A DNA stretch of 64,000 bases from WHTX01 sp038255145. GTDB lineage: Bacteria > Actinomycetota > Acidimicrobiia > Acidimicrobiales > CAIXPF01. The position numbers were made by a program, and so were the translations under genes. The DNA lies in NCBI GenBank assembly GCA_038255145.1, contig JBBSLP010000013.1, positions 1 to 64,000 on the forward strand. The letters run 5' to 3'. Below, piece after piece: positions 26,045 through 36,195 of the stretch. Position 1 is the first letter of the stretch. The number at the start of each line of letters is the position of its first letter. The notes below the pieces were generated by a model. It was not told the origin of the DNA. It ran no database searches and saw only the letters and a program-made list of their open reading frames with translations.

Positions 26045-27052
26045 CTATGCCACCAGGCGGTAGGCGATGGCCGCGGTGTCGTGGAAGAGGGCGGCCTTGT
26101 CCATGGGCGACGCGCCCGAGGCGATGCGCTTGAAGGCGTTCCACAGCACCACGTAGCTGCAGGAACGGCGGTCCACGGGAAAGTTGCTCTCGAACATGCA
26201 GCGGTTGGGGCCGAAGGTCTCGATGCACCACAGGATGTGGGGGCCCCACTCGGCGGCCAGCTCCTCCGACGTGGGTGGCGCCTCCCGCTTGTGCCAGTCC
26301 AGGCCGAACACGGGCATGCCGATGCCGCCCAGCTTCAGGACCACGTTGGGGTGTTCAGCCACGGCCTTGAGGCTCGAGCGCCACACCTCGAGCACCTCGT
26401 CGCGATGCCCGGCGTAGGGCCCGATGCCCAGGGGCCCACCCAGGTGGTCCACCACGATGGTGGTGTCGGGGCACGCCCTGGCCAGGCCGGCCACCTCGAT
26501 GATCTGGGGGTGGTAGAGCCAGGCGTCGTAGCTCAGGCCCATGCGGCCGAGCTGGGCCACCCCGTCCTGGAAGGCCGAGTGGCCCATGAGGCCGGACACG
26601 GGCCGGGTGTGGGCGATGCGCACCCCGGGTCCCGCGTCCCAGGCCGTGGCGTGGCGGATGCCCCGGAAGCGACCACCGCCGGCCTCGACGTGGGCCTCGA
26701 GCACGGGGCGCACGGCCTCGCCCAGGGTCAGGTCGGCGTAGGAGACGATGCCGTCGATGACCGCGCCCTGGTCACGGGTGCGGCGGGACTCCTCGGCGAT
26801 GGCGGACACGAACTCGGTCTCACCCACCGGCCGCAGGGCCTCGGGGCCGTCGTCGCGGTAGCCCGACATGCACTCCACGAACACGGTGCGGACCACGTTG
26901 TGGCCCGACCCGGTGTCGGCCCGCAGCTCGTCGAGCAGGTAGCGGTCACCGGGGTGGTCCCACAGGTGGTGGTGGGGATCGCAGATCTCGAGGTCGGGCT
27001 CGAGGGCATCCTCCTGCGTCGAGGCCAGCCAGTTGCGCTCGGTGTCGTCCAC
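26045..27052 (-). CDS. Amidohydrolase-family (TIM-barrel) lactonase-like hydrolase
   Basis: 335 residues, Amidohydro_2 group. ICDPHHHLWDH near the N-terminus is the signature HxH metal site, followed by barrel residues in VDHLGGP and the C-terminal MFESNFPVD segment, whose Asp is a typical ligand. The closest familiar enzymes are 2-pyrone-4,6-dicarboxylate and sugar or aromatic lactone hydrolases. It is distinct from the amidohydrolase at 9526, with different metal motifs and length. It probably leads a unit with the DUF1206 and alpha/beta-hydrolase genes. Substrate unknown. Confidence 0.86.
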   Translation of the reverse strand: MDDTERNWLASTQEDALEPDLEICDPHHHLWDHPGDRYLLDELRADTGSGHNVVRTVFVECMSGYRDDGPEALRPVGETEFVSAIAEESRRTRDQGAVIDGIVSYADLTLGEAVRPVLEAHVEAGGGRFRGIRHATAWDAGPGVRIAHTRPVSGLMGHSAFQDGVAQLGRMGLSYDAWLYHPQIIEVAGLARACPDTTIVVDHLGGPLGIGPYAGHRDEVLEVWRSSLKAVAEHPNVVLKLGGIGMPVFGLDWHKREAPPTSEELAAEWGPHILWCIETFGPNRCMFESNFPVDRRSCSYVVLWNAFKRIASGASPMDKAALFHDTAAIAYRLVA

Positions 27053-27181
27053 GTCTCGTCCCCCTGTCGGCCCTCCCGGCGGGGTGGGCGCGGGCAGCCC
27101 ACCACGACGGCACCGGCCTGGTCAACCGCGCCCGCCCGGCGCGGCCGCGGCCCTGGTCGGCCGAGGGGCAGGCCGGTGTGG

Positions 27182-30124
27182 TCAGGCGGGTCCGCCACCG
27201 TCGAGCAGGGCGTGGGCCTGGCCCCGGTCGTGGCGTCGGCGGGTGGCCTCCTCGGCCAGGGAGTCGGCCAGGTCGGGCTGGCCCCGTTCGCGAGCCCCCC
27301 GGGCCAGCACCTCGAGCAGCAGCAGGCACGTGCGCTGGTCGTCCAGGCCCTCGGCCAGGGTCAAGCCCCGCTCGGCCGTGGCCGCAGCCGACGCCCAGCG
27401 CTGGGCCCGTGACTCCACCAGGGCGGACAGGGCCAGGGCCCAGGCCAGGCCGCGATCGTCACCCGAGGCGGTGAAGCCGGCCACGGCGGCGGCGGCGTCG
27501 ACGGCGGCACCGTCGAGGTCACCCAGGCCGATCCGGGCATGGCCCCGGCTGGTGGCGGCCCGGGCCACCGACCAGTCCAGGCCCCGGCTGGCGGCCAGGG
27601 CGGCGGCGTCGTCGGCCAGGACCACGGCGTCTGCGGCGGAGCCCCGCAGGCGGGCCACCGAGGCTGCGGTGGCCAGGCTGAGCAGCTCGGCCTCGACATC
27701 CCCCCAGGCCCGCGCCGCCACCAGGGCGGCGTCGATGGTGGCCTCGGCCTCCTGCCAGTGACCCAACTCCACATCCAGACGGGCCCGCCACGCCAGCACC
27801 GCCCCCCGTCCCGGAGGTCCGACCAGCGCGGCGTCGGCCGGGTCGGTGGCGTCGGTGGCGGCGTCGGCGGCCGTTCGGGGGAGGGGGCGGATGCGGCTGA
27901 GCACGGCGGCGGTGGCCCGGTCGGCCTCGTGCAGGCGGCCCCGCCAGTCCCAGTAGCGGCCGTAGGCGGCCACCAGGCGGGTGGCCGCCTCGCGCTGGTC
28001 CTCGTCGAGGGCGTAGGCCAACAGATCGGCCGTATCCGCGGCCACCACGTCGAGGCGTTGCAGCCAGCAGCGCTGCTCGGGACCCCGCAGGCCCTGGTCG
28101 CTGGCCTCGCCGAGCTCGACGAGGTGGGCCAGCAGGCGGGCACGGTGCTCGGCCAACGCCGCGGTGCGGGCCAGGCGGCGCCGGGCGTGGGCCCGCAGGG
28201 TGTCGAGCATGCGGAAGGCGGGGGCATCGGGCCTGCCCCCCGACGGCTCGAGCAGGGAGCGCTCGACCAGGGCCACGAGCAGGGGCAGGGCCCCATCCGC
28301 ATCGATGGCGGCCACCCGGGCCGCCCCGTCGACGTCGAAGGCGCCGGCGAAGACGCCGCAGGCGGTGAACAACTGGCGCTGGGGCTCGTCGAGCAGGTCG
28401 ACGCTCCAGTCGATGGCATCGGCCAAGCGGGTGTGGCGGTCGGGCCGTCCGGTGGGGGGAGCTTCCAGCAGACCCAGGCGGCTGCCCACGGTGGCGGCCA
28501 GCTGGGGCAGGGTCAGGGCCGCGGCCTGGGCCGCCACCAGCTCGATGGCCAGGGGCAGCCCGTCGAGCTGTTCGACGAGGCGGGCGGCGGCGGCCACCTC
28601 CTCGGGGTTCCAGCCCACCGATCCCGTCACCGCCGCGGCCCGGTCCAACAGCAGCTCCACCCCGGGGTTGGCCCGCAGGTCGGTGGGATCGCCGTCGAAC
28701 CCTCCGAACCCTCCGAGCCCGTCGAGGCCGTCGGTGCGGGGGATGGGCAGGGGGGCCAGGCGCACGACCTGCTCGCCGGGGATGCCCAGGCGCTGGCGGC
28801 CGGTGGCCAGCACGACGAGGGAGGGGGAGTGGTCGAGCAGGGCCTCGCACAGTTGCGCTGCGGTGCCCCGCACGTGCTCCACGTTGTCGAGGACCAGCAG
28901 GCGCCCGGCCAGCTGCTCGGCCAGCACCTCGAGCAGGTCACGACCACCGTCCTCGGTCAACCCTGCGGCGGCGGCCACCGCCGCGGCCACGCCTTCGGGG
29001 CCGCGCACGGCGTCGAGGCGCACCAGCGTCACCCGTCGGTCGGCGTCCTGGAGGTCGGCGGCGACCTCGAGGGCCAGGCGGGTCTTGCCACTGCCGGCGG
29101 GGCCCACGATGGTGACCAGGCGCTCCGCCCGGGTCAGGCGCTCCGCCACCGCGGCGCGCTCTTCGTGGCGGCCCACGAAGGTGGTCCGGGGCCGGGTGAG
29201 GCGGGGGGCAGCCCGGGCCCGCTCGGCGGCGCTGGCGCTGGCGGTGGCCGGCGGCGGGCGGGCCGGCGCGGGCTCGGGGGCCGCGGGGGCGGCCAGCAGG
29301 GCGGGGTCCTCACGGAGCAGGCGGCCGTGCAGGTCGCGCAGCAGGGGACCGGGGCTGAGGCCACGATCCTCGGCCAGGCGCTGGCACAGGTCCTCGTAGC
29401 GGTGCACGGCCTCGTTCGCCCGCCCCGAGGCGCCCAGGGCCATCAGGTACCGGCTCCACAGCTCTTCGTCGTAGGGGTGGGCGGCCACCAGTGCGGCCAG
29501 CTGGTCCACTGCCGCAGCCGCGTCCCCGGTGGCCAGACGGGCGTCGGCCAGGACCAGCCCGGCCGCCAGGCGGCGTTGCTCCAACAGGGCGGCCTGGTCG
29601 GCCAGGGGACCGGCGCCCACCCCACCCAGGGCCGGGCCCCGCCACCGCCCCAGGGCCCGGGTTGCCAGGGTGGCGGCGCCGGGCCCATCGCCGGCGGCCA
29701 GGGCGTTGCGGGCTCCGTCGAGCTCGGCCTCGAAGCGGGCGGCGTCGATGTCGCCGTCGGCCACGTCGAGGCGATAGCCCCCGGGCTCCGTCGCCAGCGC
29801 GGCTCCGTCGGCCTGGAGGGCCCGGCGCACCTGGGAGACGAGCTGCTGCAACGTGTTGTCGGGGTCCCGGGGGAGCTCGGCCGGCCACAACGAGTCCACG
29901 AGCTGGCGCGTGGCCACGACCAGGCGGGGTCGCAGGGCCAGGGCCGCCACCAACAGGGGCTGGCGGCCCCGGCGCAGGCTCACGGGCCCGGCCTCGGTGC
30001 GCAGCTCGACCGGACCGAGCAGGGACACCTGCACGGCGGTGGCGCGGCCGGGTGCGGGCGGTGGACGGTCGCCCGCCCTGCGGCCCTCGTCCTCCACGCC
30101 CCCCGCGTCCGACACACCCTCCAT
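27182..30124 (-). CDS. SARP/AfsR-type regulator: OmpR-like wHTH, BTAD, NTPase, TPR-like C-terminus
   Basis: 980 residues from ATG 30124. After a disordered start, a winged-helix domain (about 25-105) leads into a bacterial transcriptional activation domain (about 110-255). An Ala/Pro linker follows, then a STAND-type ATPase with P-loop GPAGSGKT (Lys347) and Walker-B-like LLVLDNVEH. The last ~400 residues are Ala/Leu-rich helical repeats resembling TPRs. AfsR-class SARPs bind heptameric direct repeats with 11-bp period near -10 boxes and activate metabolic clusters. It is divergent from egtB, and an ATGACAG 11-bp-period repeat overlaps its own start codon. The effector and regulon are unknown; control of egtBD is an inference from position only. 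Confidence 0.88.
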   Translation of the reverse strand: MEGVSDAGGVEDEGRRAGDRPPPAPGRATAVQVSLLGPVELRTEAGPVSLRRGRQPLLVAALALRPRLVVATRQLVDSLWPAELPRDPDNTLQQLVSQVRRALQADGAALATEPGGYRLDVADGDIDAARFEAELDGARNALAAGDGPGAATLATRALGRWRGPALGGVGAGPLADQAALLEQRRLAAGLVLADARLATGDAAAAVDQLAALVAAHPYDEELWSRYLMALGASGRANEAVHRYEDLCQRLAEDRGLSPGPLLRDLHGRLLREDPALLAAPAAPEPAPARPPPATASASAAERARAAPRLTRPRTTFVGRHEERAAVAERLTRAERLVTIVGPAGSGKTRLALEVAADLQDADRRVTLVRLDAVRGPEGVAAAVAAAAGLTEDGGRDLLEVLAEQLAGRLLVLDNVEHVRGTAAQLCEALLDHSPSLVVLATGRQRLGIPGEQVVRLAPLPIPRTDGLDGLGGFGGFDGDPTDLRANPGVELLLDRAAAVTGSVGWNPEEVAAAARLVEQLDGLPLAIELVAAQAAALTLPQLAATVGSRLGLLEAPPTGRPDRHTRLADAIDWSVDLLDEPQRQLFTACGVFAGAFDVDGAARVAAIDADGALPLLVALVERSLLEPSGGRPDAPAFRMLDTLRAHARRRLARTAALAEHRARLLAHLVELGEASDQGLRGPEQRCWLQRLDVVAADTADLLAYALDEDQREAATRLVAAYGRYWDWRGRLHEADRATAAVLSRIRPLPRTAADAATDATDPADAALVGPPGRGAVLAWRARLDVELGHWQEAEATIDAALVAARAWGDVEAELLSLATAASVARLRGSAADAVVLADDAAALAASRGLDWSVARAATSRGHARIGLGDLDGAAVDAAAAVAGFTASGDDRGLAWALALSALVESRAQRWASAAATAERGLTLAEGLDDQRTCLLLLEVLARGARERGQPDLADSLAEEATRRRHDRGQAHALLDGGGPA

Positions 30125-30140
30125 GACAGCGCGATGACAG
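30123..30140. promoter_or_regulatory. ATGACAG 11-bp-period direct repeat at SARP/egtB divergent region
   Basis: ATGACAG occurs at 30123-30129 and again at 30134-30140, separated by CGCG. Heptamer plus 4-bp spacer is the known SARP operator geometry. It overlaps the SARP start codon and lies about 90 bp upstream of the egtB start, where it could serve auto-control or egtB activation. Confidence 0.5.
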
Positions 30141-30230
30141 GTGCTACGGGAACTCAAGCCCGCTGCCCCCGGTTTGCTGGGGGACGAGGAAGGGCCAGCG
30201 CACGAGCAGCTGGTGGCCGAGGAGGCGCAC

Positions 30231-31565
<1,335 letters not shown>

Positions 31566-31605
31566 GCGCCCGCCCCTTGATCGAGCCAACCGTGAGGAAC
31601 CAGCT

Positions 31606-32616
31606 GTGACGTCTTCCCGCCCCGCCTCCACCCACGCCACCTCCACCCGACCGACGGTGACCGTCGACGTCGCCCTCGAGCCCGGGGAGCTGCGGTCCAA
31701 CCTGGTACGTGACGTGCTCGGCGGGCTGACGTCGAGACCCAGGACCCTGCCCCCGGTGTGGTTCTACGACGAGCGGGGCAGCCTGCTCTTCGACGAGATC
31801 ACCCGGCTGCCCGAGTACTACCCGACCCGGGCCGAGCGGGCCCTGCTCGAGCGCCACGCCGACCAGATCGCCGCGTTGACCGGGGCCGACACCCTCGTCG
31901 AGCTCGGTTCGGGCACGTCGGAGAAGACCCGGGTGCTGCTCGACGCCCTGGCCCGTGCGGGCACGCTGCGCCTCTACGCCCCCCTCGACGTGAGCGTGGA
32001 GGTGATGGAGGCGGCGTCGGCCGACATCTCGGAGGCCTACGGGGTCGACGTGGACGCCGTGGTGGGCGACTTCAGCCGCCACCTCGACCGCCTGCCCGGC
32101 CGGGGTCGCCGCCTGGTGGCCTTCCTGGGCTCGACCATCGGCAACCTCGACCCCGGTGAGCGGGCCGTGTTCCTGGCCGACGTGGCCCGGGGGCTCAAGC
32201 CCGGGGACTGGCTGTTGCTGGGCTCCGACCTGGTCAAGGACCGGGACCGGCTGCGGGCGGCCTACGACGACGCTGCGGGGGTCACGGCCGAGTTCAACCG
32301 CAACGTGTTGCGGGTGTTGAACCGGGAGCTGTCGGGGGACTTCGACGTCGACGCCTTCGCCCACCGGGCCGTGTGGGACGAGGCCGAGGGTCGCATCGAG
32401 ATGCGCCTGGTGGCCGGTTCTCCCCAGCACGTGCACCTGGCCGACCTCGACCTCGACGTCGACTTCGAGGCCGGCGAGGAGCTGCGCACCGAGATCAGCA
32501 CCAAGTTCACCGTGGCCCAGGTCGAGGCCGAGCTGGCTGCGGCGGGGCTGACGACCAAGGCCGTCTTCGGAGCCGACGAGGGTGAGTTCCTCCTCACCGT
32601 GTCCACGCCGGCTTGA
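31606..32616 (+). CDS. egtD: L-histidine N-alpha-methyltransferase EgtD
   Basis: 336 residues. EgtD trimethylates histidine with three SAM to form hercynine, the EgtB substrate. Visible family marks are FYDERGSLLFDEIT and PEYYPTRAE near the N-terminus, the SAM-binding loop ELGSGTSEKT at about residue 102, FLGSTIGNL, and the C-terminal TEISTKF segment contributing substrate-binding residues. GTG 31606 has GAGGAA about nine nt upstream. It forms an operon with egtB (40 bp gap) and is followed by a hairpin. Confidence 0.94.
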   Translation: MTSSRPASTHATSTRPTVTVDVALEPGELRSNLVRDVLGGLTSRPRTLPPVWFYDERGSLLFDEITRLPEYYPTRAERALLERHADQIAALTGADTLVELGSGTSEKTRVLLDALARAGTLRLYAPLDVSVEVMEAASADISEAYGVDVDAVVGDFSRHLDRLPGRGRRLVAFLGSTIGNLDPGERAVFLADVARGLKPGDWLLLGSDLVKDRDRLRAAYDDAAGVTAEFNRNVLRVLNRELSGDFDVDAFAHRAVWDEAEGRIEMRLVAGSPQHVHLADLDLDVDFEAGEELRTEISTKFTVAQVEAELAAAGLTTKAVFGADEGEFLLTVSTPA

Positions 32617-32640
32617 GCCCGGGGACGACCACAGCCGGGC
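32617..32640. terminator. Hairpin after egtD
   Basis: GCCCGG (32617-32622) pairs with CCGGGC (32635-32640) around a 12-nt loop, immediately after the egtD stop. A weak terminator candidate. Confidence 0.4.
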
Positions 32641-32772
32641 GGCGACGTTATGTGGTCGAGTCCTCACCGGGAGCGTCGAACGGTTGTCGCCCGCTCGCCT
32701 CCGCTACCGTCGCAGGCCGGACGACGGCGCTGGGCGCCGAACCGGCACGATGGGCACCGACGAGGGAGCACT

Positions 32773-33602
32773 GTGGTGGAACGGATCATGGTCGGGACCG
32801 ACGGGTCCGAGAACGCCCAGGCCGCAGTGCGCTGGGCCGCAGCCCTGGCCAAGGTCGAGGGCGCCCAGCTGCTGGTGGCCCACAGCTACGCCAGCCCGGG
32901 CGAGGACGACAGCGCCGGCACCGAGGCCCGCAAGGCCGCCGGTGACACCGAACTGGCCGCTTGGCTGGCCGACGCCGGGCTCGGCGACGACCAGATCACC
33001 TCCATCACCACCGAGGGCGATGCCCGCCACACCCTGGGCCCCACGGCCAGTGACTGGAACGCCGACCTCGTCGTGATCGGCACCCGGGGCCGGGGTGGTT
33101 ACAGCTCCCTGGGCCTGGGCAGCGTGGCCCACCACCTGGCCCACCACATCGACACCGACCTGGTCATCGTGCCCCCGGGGTCCGAGCTGCGCCCCGGTGC
33201 CCCCCTGCTGGTGGGCGTCGACGGTTCCCACGGCTCCAAGGCCGCCCTGCGTTGGGCGTGGACGCCGCCCCGGCGCTGTCCGCCCCCATCACCGCGGCCC
33301 TGGCCTATGACCCCCAAGCCGATTCCTACCCCCACGCCGACCTCGACAACTGGAAGTACCGCAACCAGCGCGAGGCCGAGCGGGTGGTGACGGACGAGGC
33401 CACCGAGGCCGCTCCCGTCGAGCTCAAGGTCGACGCCGGCAACGCCGTGGCCGTGCTCGAGGACCTGGCCCAGGCCCACGGCGCCGCCGCCATCGTGGTC
33501 GGCACCCGTAGCCGGGGCCTGTTCCACCGCACCTTCCTGGGCCGGGTGCCCATGCAGCTGCTGCAGTCGGCCAAGACGCCGGTCGTCATCGCCCGGGCCT
33601 GA
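32773..33602 (+). pseudogene. Tandem universal stress protein (UspA x2), frameshifted
   Basis: Two UspA domains are encoded in two frames. The first (ERIMVGTDGSENA ... VIGTRGRGGYSSLGLGSVAHHL) runs from GTG 32773 (GAGGGAG upstream) into the second domain's opening LLVGVDGSHGSKAALRWA. The rest of domain 2 (ALAYDP ... VVGTRSRGLFHRTFLG ... TPVVIARA) is in the next frame from about 33258. The interval is 830 nt, one short of a multiple of three; one extra G in GGGCGTGG (33254-33261) would restore a 276-residue protein. The G-x2-G-x9-G-S/T type ATP-binding motifs are present in both domains. Either a sequencing error or a real inactivating deletion. It precedes the phosphotransferase gene by 10 bp. 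Confidence 0.82.
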
Positions 33603-33612
33603 CGCCCGACTG

Positions 33613-34536
33613 ATGAGCGACTTCGCCGGCTCTGCCGAGTACGCCGGCTTCGCCGACAGTGCCCGGGCCTGGTTGGTCCGCAACCACGGCGACGACCCCG
33701 TGACCGTGCTCCGGTCGGGCCGCTCGTGGTTGTTGGCTGCGGGAGGCTGGGTGGTGCGGGTCCGGCCCGACGTGGCTGGTGACGTCGACGAGGTCGAACG
33801 CGAGGTGGTGGTGGCCCGGGTGCTGGAGGGCGCCGGGGTCCCCGCCGTGCGCCTGGCCGGGCCCACCGATCAGCCCGTCCACCTCTCCGGCGTTGGTGAG
33901 GACGGGGCGGTCATGAGCGTGTGGGCCGAGGTCGCGCACCGCCCCGGGGTGGTGACGGCGGCGACCCTGGGCGCCCTGGCCCGCCAACTGCACGATGCCA
34001 CCCGACCGCCATTGCCGGAGGTCGGCGACCTCGACCCCTTCGCGGCGTCGGCGGCCCAGGTCGACGGGGCCCGCCGTCTGGGCCACACGGCCCTAGCCGA
34101 GATGGACCTGCTCGACGCCGCCGCTCGGGAGCTGAGGGCGGCCTGGACCCGACTGGCCGCTGACGACCCCTTGGGCACGGCCCTGGTCCACGGCGACCTC
34201 CACGTGGGCAACGTGCTGGTGGGACCGGACGGGCCCGTGCTCGCCGACCTGGAGCTGGCCGGGATGGGGCCGGCGTCCTACGACCTGGCCCCCACCCTGG
34301 TGGCCATCGACCGCTACGGGGCCGACCCCGCCGGGGCCGACGCCTGGGTGGCGGCCTACGGTGCGGATCCCCGCCGCTGGGAGGGCATGGCCGCCCTGTG
34401 CCGTGCCTACGAGCTGTGGGTCACGGCATGGTCGCTGTCCCACCGCCAACTCTCGGCCGCCCACGAGCGCGAAGCCCGGGCCCGCCTGGCCGCCTGGGAC
34501 GGCACCGGCCAGCACACCCCCTGGTCCCTGCTCTAG
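33613..34536 (+). CDS. Aminoglycoside phosphotransferase-family kinase
   Basis: 307 residues. The catalytic loop is intact (LVHGDLHVGNVL, about residues 192-203), followed by the metal-binding LADLELAG in place of the usual DFD/DFE motif. An N-terminal lobe with EVEREV supplies the Lys/Glu side of the ATP site. The APH family phosphorylates aminoglycosides, choline, homoserine and other small alcohols; nothing indicates drug resistance. It starts 10 bp after the universal stress protein gene, so the two are probably co-transcribed, and a strong terminator hairpin follows. Confidence 0.83.
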   Translation: MSDFAGSAEYAGFADSARAWLVRNHGDDPVTVLRSGRSWLLAAGGWVVRVRPDVAGDVDEVEREVVVARVLEGAGVPAVRLAGPTDQPVHLSGVGEDGAVMSVWAEVAHRPGVVTAATLGALARQLHDATRPPLPEVGDLDPFAASAAQVDGARRLGHTALAEMDLLDAAARELRAAWTRLAADDPLGTALVHGDLHVGNVLVGPDGPVLADLELAGMGPASYDLAPTLVAIDRYGADPAGADAWVAAYGADPRRWEGMAALCRAYELWVTAWSLSHRQLSAAHEREARARLAAWDGTGQHTPWSLL

Positions 34537-34545
34537 CGCAGGCGC

Positions 34546-34574
34546 AGCCCGCCGCTCCGTCGGAGCGACGGGCT
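34546..34574 (+). terminator. Strong stem-loop terminator after the phosphotransferase gene
   Basis: AGCCCG (34546-34551) pairs with CGGGCT (34569-34574), and CGCTCCG/CGGAGCG forms the inner stem with one C/A mismatch between. A TAGGGT box (34574-34579) overlaps its end and may be the -10 of the next gene. Confidence 0.7.
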
Positions 34575-34635
34575 AGGGTCCGGCCCGCACGGTCGGCGGG
34601 GGGTCGCTGGCTGGCTGAGCTCGTGGGGGACCGCC

Positions 34636-35403
34636 ATGGCCGTACCTGGCGCCGTGACCGATGCTGATGCCATCACCGCTTCGGCGGTGAGCGTGCCGAC
34701 GGCGGCGGGCGACATCGACGGCTACCTGGCCCGGCCGGCGCACGATGGTCCCCGGCCTTCGATCATCGTCATCCACGAGGCCTTCGGACCCAACGACCAC
34801 ATCGCCGACCTGGCTCGACGCTTCGCCGCGGCCGGCTTCGACGCCCTTGCCCCCAACCTCTACACCCGGGGGGAGTTGCCCGACCCCACGGACTACCCGG
34901 ACGTCCGCGCCAAGGTGTTCGCCCTGCCCGACGCTCAGGCCGTCGCCGACCTCGAGGCCTCCGCTGTCTACCTACGGGGCCTCGAGGGCGCTACCGGCAA
35001 GGTCGGCTGCATCGGCTTCTGTTCGGGCGGCCGCCACACCCTCCTCTTCGCCCTGTCCAGCTCCGAGGTCGACGCGGCCATCGACTGCTGGGGTGGCTTC
35101 GTCGACCGGGCCACGCCCGACCACGCCACCACCGACCAGCGTCCGACCGCCGTCATCGACCTGGTGGCGAGGGTGACAGCACCCATCTTCCTCGTCGGCG
35201 GGGTCGAGGACGACAACCCGTCACCGGCCGTGCTGGCCCAGGTCGAGGAGCGTCTGGAGGCCGCCGGCGCCGACGTGACCCTGAAGGTCTTCGACGACGC
35301 CGGCCACGCCTTCCTGGCCGACTACCGGCCCTCGTACCGCGAGGGCCCGGCCCACGAGCTGTGGCCCCAGCTGATCAGCTTCTTCGACGAGCACCTGCGC
35401 TGA
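34636..35403 (+). CDS. Dienelactone hydrolase family protein
   Basis: 255 residues with the alpha/beta-hydrolase fold of dienelactone hydrolases. IIVIHEAFGPNDHI forms the oxyanion region, GFCSGGRH carries the family's Cys nucleophile, Asp appears in the GVEDDN segment and His in DDAGHAFL. These enzymes open enol-lactones in chloroaromatic or aromatic catabolism, but many homologues have other ester substrates. ATG 34636 has GGGGGA six nt upstream, and TAGGGT at 34574-34579 is a plausible -10. It is convergent with the DUF4399 gene. Confidence 0.88.
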   Translation: MAVPGAVTDADAITASAVSVPTAAGDIDGYLARPAHDGPRPSIIVIHEAFGPNDHIADLARRFAAAGFDALAPNLYTRGELPDPTDYPDVRAKVFALPDAQAVADLEASAVYLRGLEGATGKVGCIGFCSGGRHTLLFALSSSEVDAAIDCWGGFVDRATPDHATTDQRPTAVIDLVARVTAPIFLVGGVEDDNPSPAVLAQVEERLEAAGADVTLKVFDDAGHAFLADYRPSYREGPAHELWPQLISFFDEHLR

Positions 35404-35420
35404 TCGAGGAGCTCATCGGA

Positions 35421-35450
35421 GGCTGCGGTGCGGAACCCGCCACCGCTGCC
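35421..35450. terminator. Bidirectional hairpin between dienelactone hydrolase and DUF4399
   Basis: GGCTGCGGTG (35421-35430) pairs with CACCGCTGCC (35441-35450) with one mismatch around a 10-nt loop, in the convergent 82-bp gap. Confidence 0.6.
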
Positions 35451-35485
35451 AGATCGGCTGGCCAGCAGCCGGCCCCCCGTCCGTG

Positions 35486-36112
35486 TCAGCTGGCCACCAC
35501 GTTCAGGCTCAACGTCGAGGTCAGGGCCAGGGCCCGGTGCAGACCGTCACCGGCCTGGAGGCAGATGGTGTGGGGGCCGGGCGCCAGGGTGAGGGTGGTC
35601 TGGGCCTGGCCGTTGCCGAGGTGGATGTGGTTCGTGTCCCGGGGCACCTCCTGGCCGGTGGGCAGGCAGGGCCGGTCGATGAGCAGGTGGAAGTGGCCGG
35701 CCCCGGGTCGTGACAGGCCTGCCGCCTCGATCTCGAAGCCCTCGGCCACCAGCTTCACCGTCACCGGGCTGGTCACCGTGGCGCCGTTGGCGGGCTCCAC
35801 GAACGCCACCCTCGGGGAGCTGGCCGGAGGCAGGCCCGTGGTCGTCGTCGGGGCTTCGGTGCTGGTGGTGGTGGGTGCAGCCGTGGTCGTGGTCGTCGGC
35901 GCAACGGTCGTGGCCGGCAGGGTGGTGGTGGGCAACGCCGTGGTGGGCACGGTGCCCACCGGGGGCACGGTCACGCCGGGGGGCAGACCCCCACCGGCCG
36001 CGCACGCCGCGGTCAGGCCCAGGCCGACGACGGTGAGGGCGATGGGCAGGGCCCGGGGACGCACCCGGGTGAGGGCGCGGAGGCGGGAGGTGGTGCGGGG
36101 ACGGTTCGACAT
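35486..36112 (-). CDS. Secreted DUF4399-domain protein (probable lipoprotein)
   Basis: 208 residues from ATG 36112. A basic N-terminus and hydrophobic segment end in LTAACAAGG, a weak lipobox, so export and perhaps lipid anchoring are expected. A Thr/Pro-rich linker follows (runs of Thr with Ala/Pro), then a C-terminal ~95-residue DUF4399 domain with GAGHFHLLID, TNHIHLGNGQ and PGPHTICLQAGD. The conserved His residues suggest metal binding, but the function is not established. It is the last gene of the DUF1800-DUF1501 operon, 83 bp after the preceding stop. The longer frame to 36238 overlaps the neighbour and is unlikely. Confidence 0.82.
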   Translation of the reverse strand: MSNRPRTTSRLRALTRVRPRALPIALTVVGLGLTAACAAGGGLPPGVTVPPVGTVPTTALPTTTLPATTVAPTTTTTAAPTTTSTEAPTTTTGLPPASSPRVAFVEPANGATVTSPVTVKLVAEGFEIEAAGLSRPGAGHFHLLIDRPCLPTGQEVPRDTNHIHLGNGQAQTTLTLAPGPHTICLQAGDGLHRALALTSTLSLNVVAS

Positions 36113-36195
36113 GGCTGAGGACGCTCCTTGGCGGTCGAGCTCGGTCGGGCGGATGGCGGGTCGGGGTGAGGTATCGGGTACGTCGGGGGATCGGC

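Noticed and set aside
33613..34536. Antibiotic-resistance determinant (aminoglycoside kinase)
   Set aside because: Only the general APH-family catalytic loop is present, with no mobile-element context; the family has many housekeeping members.
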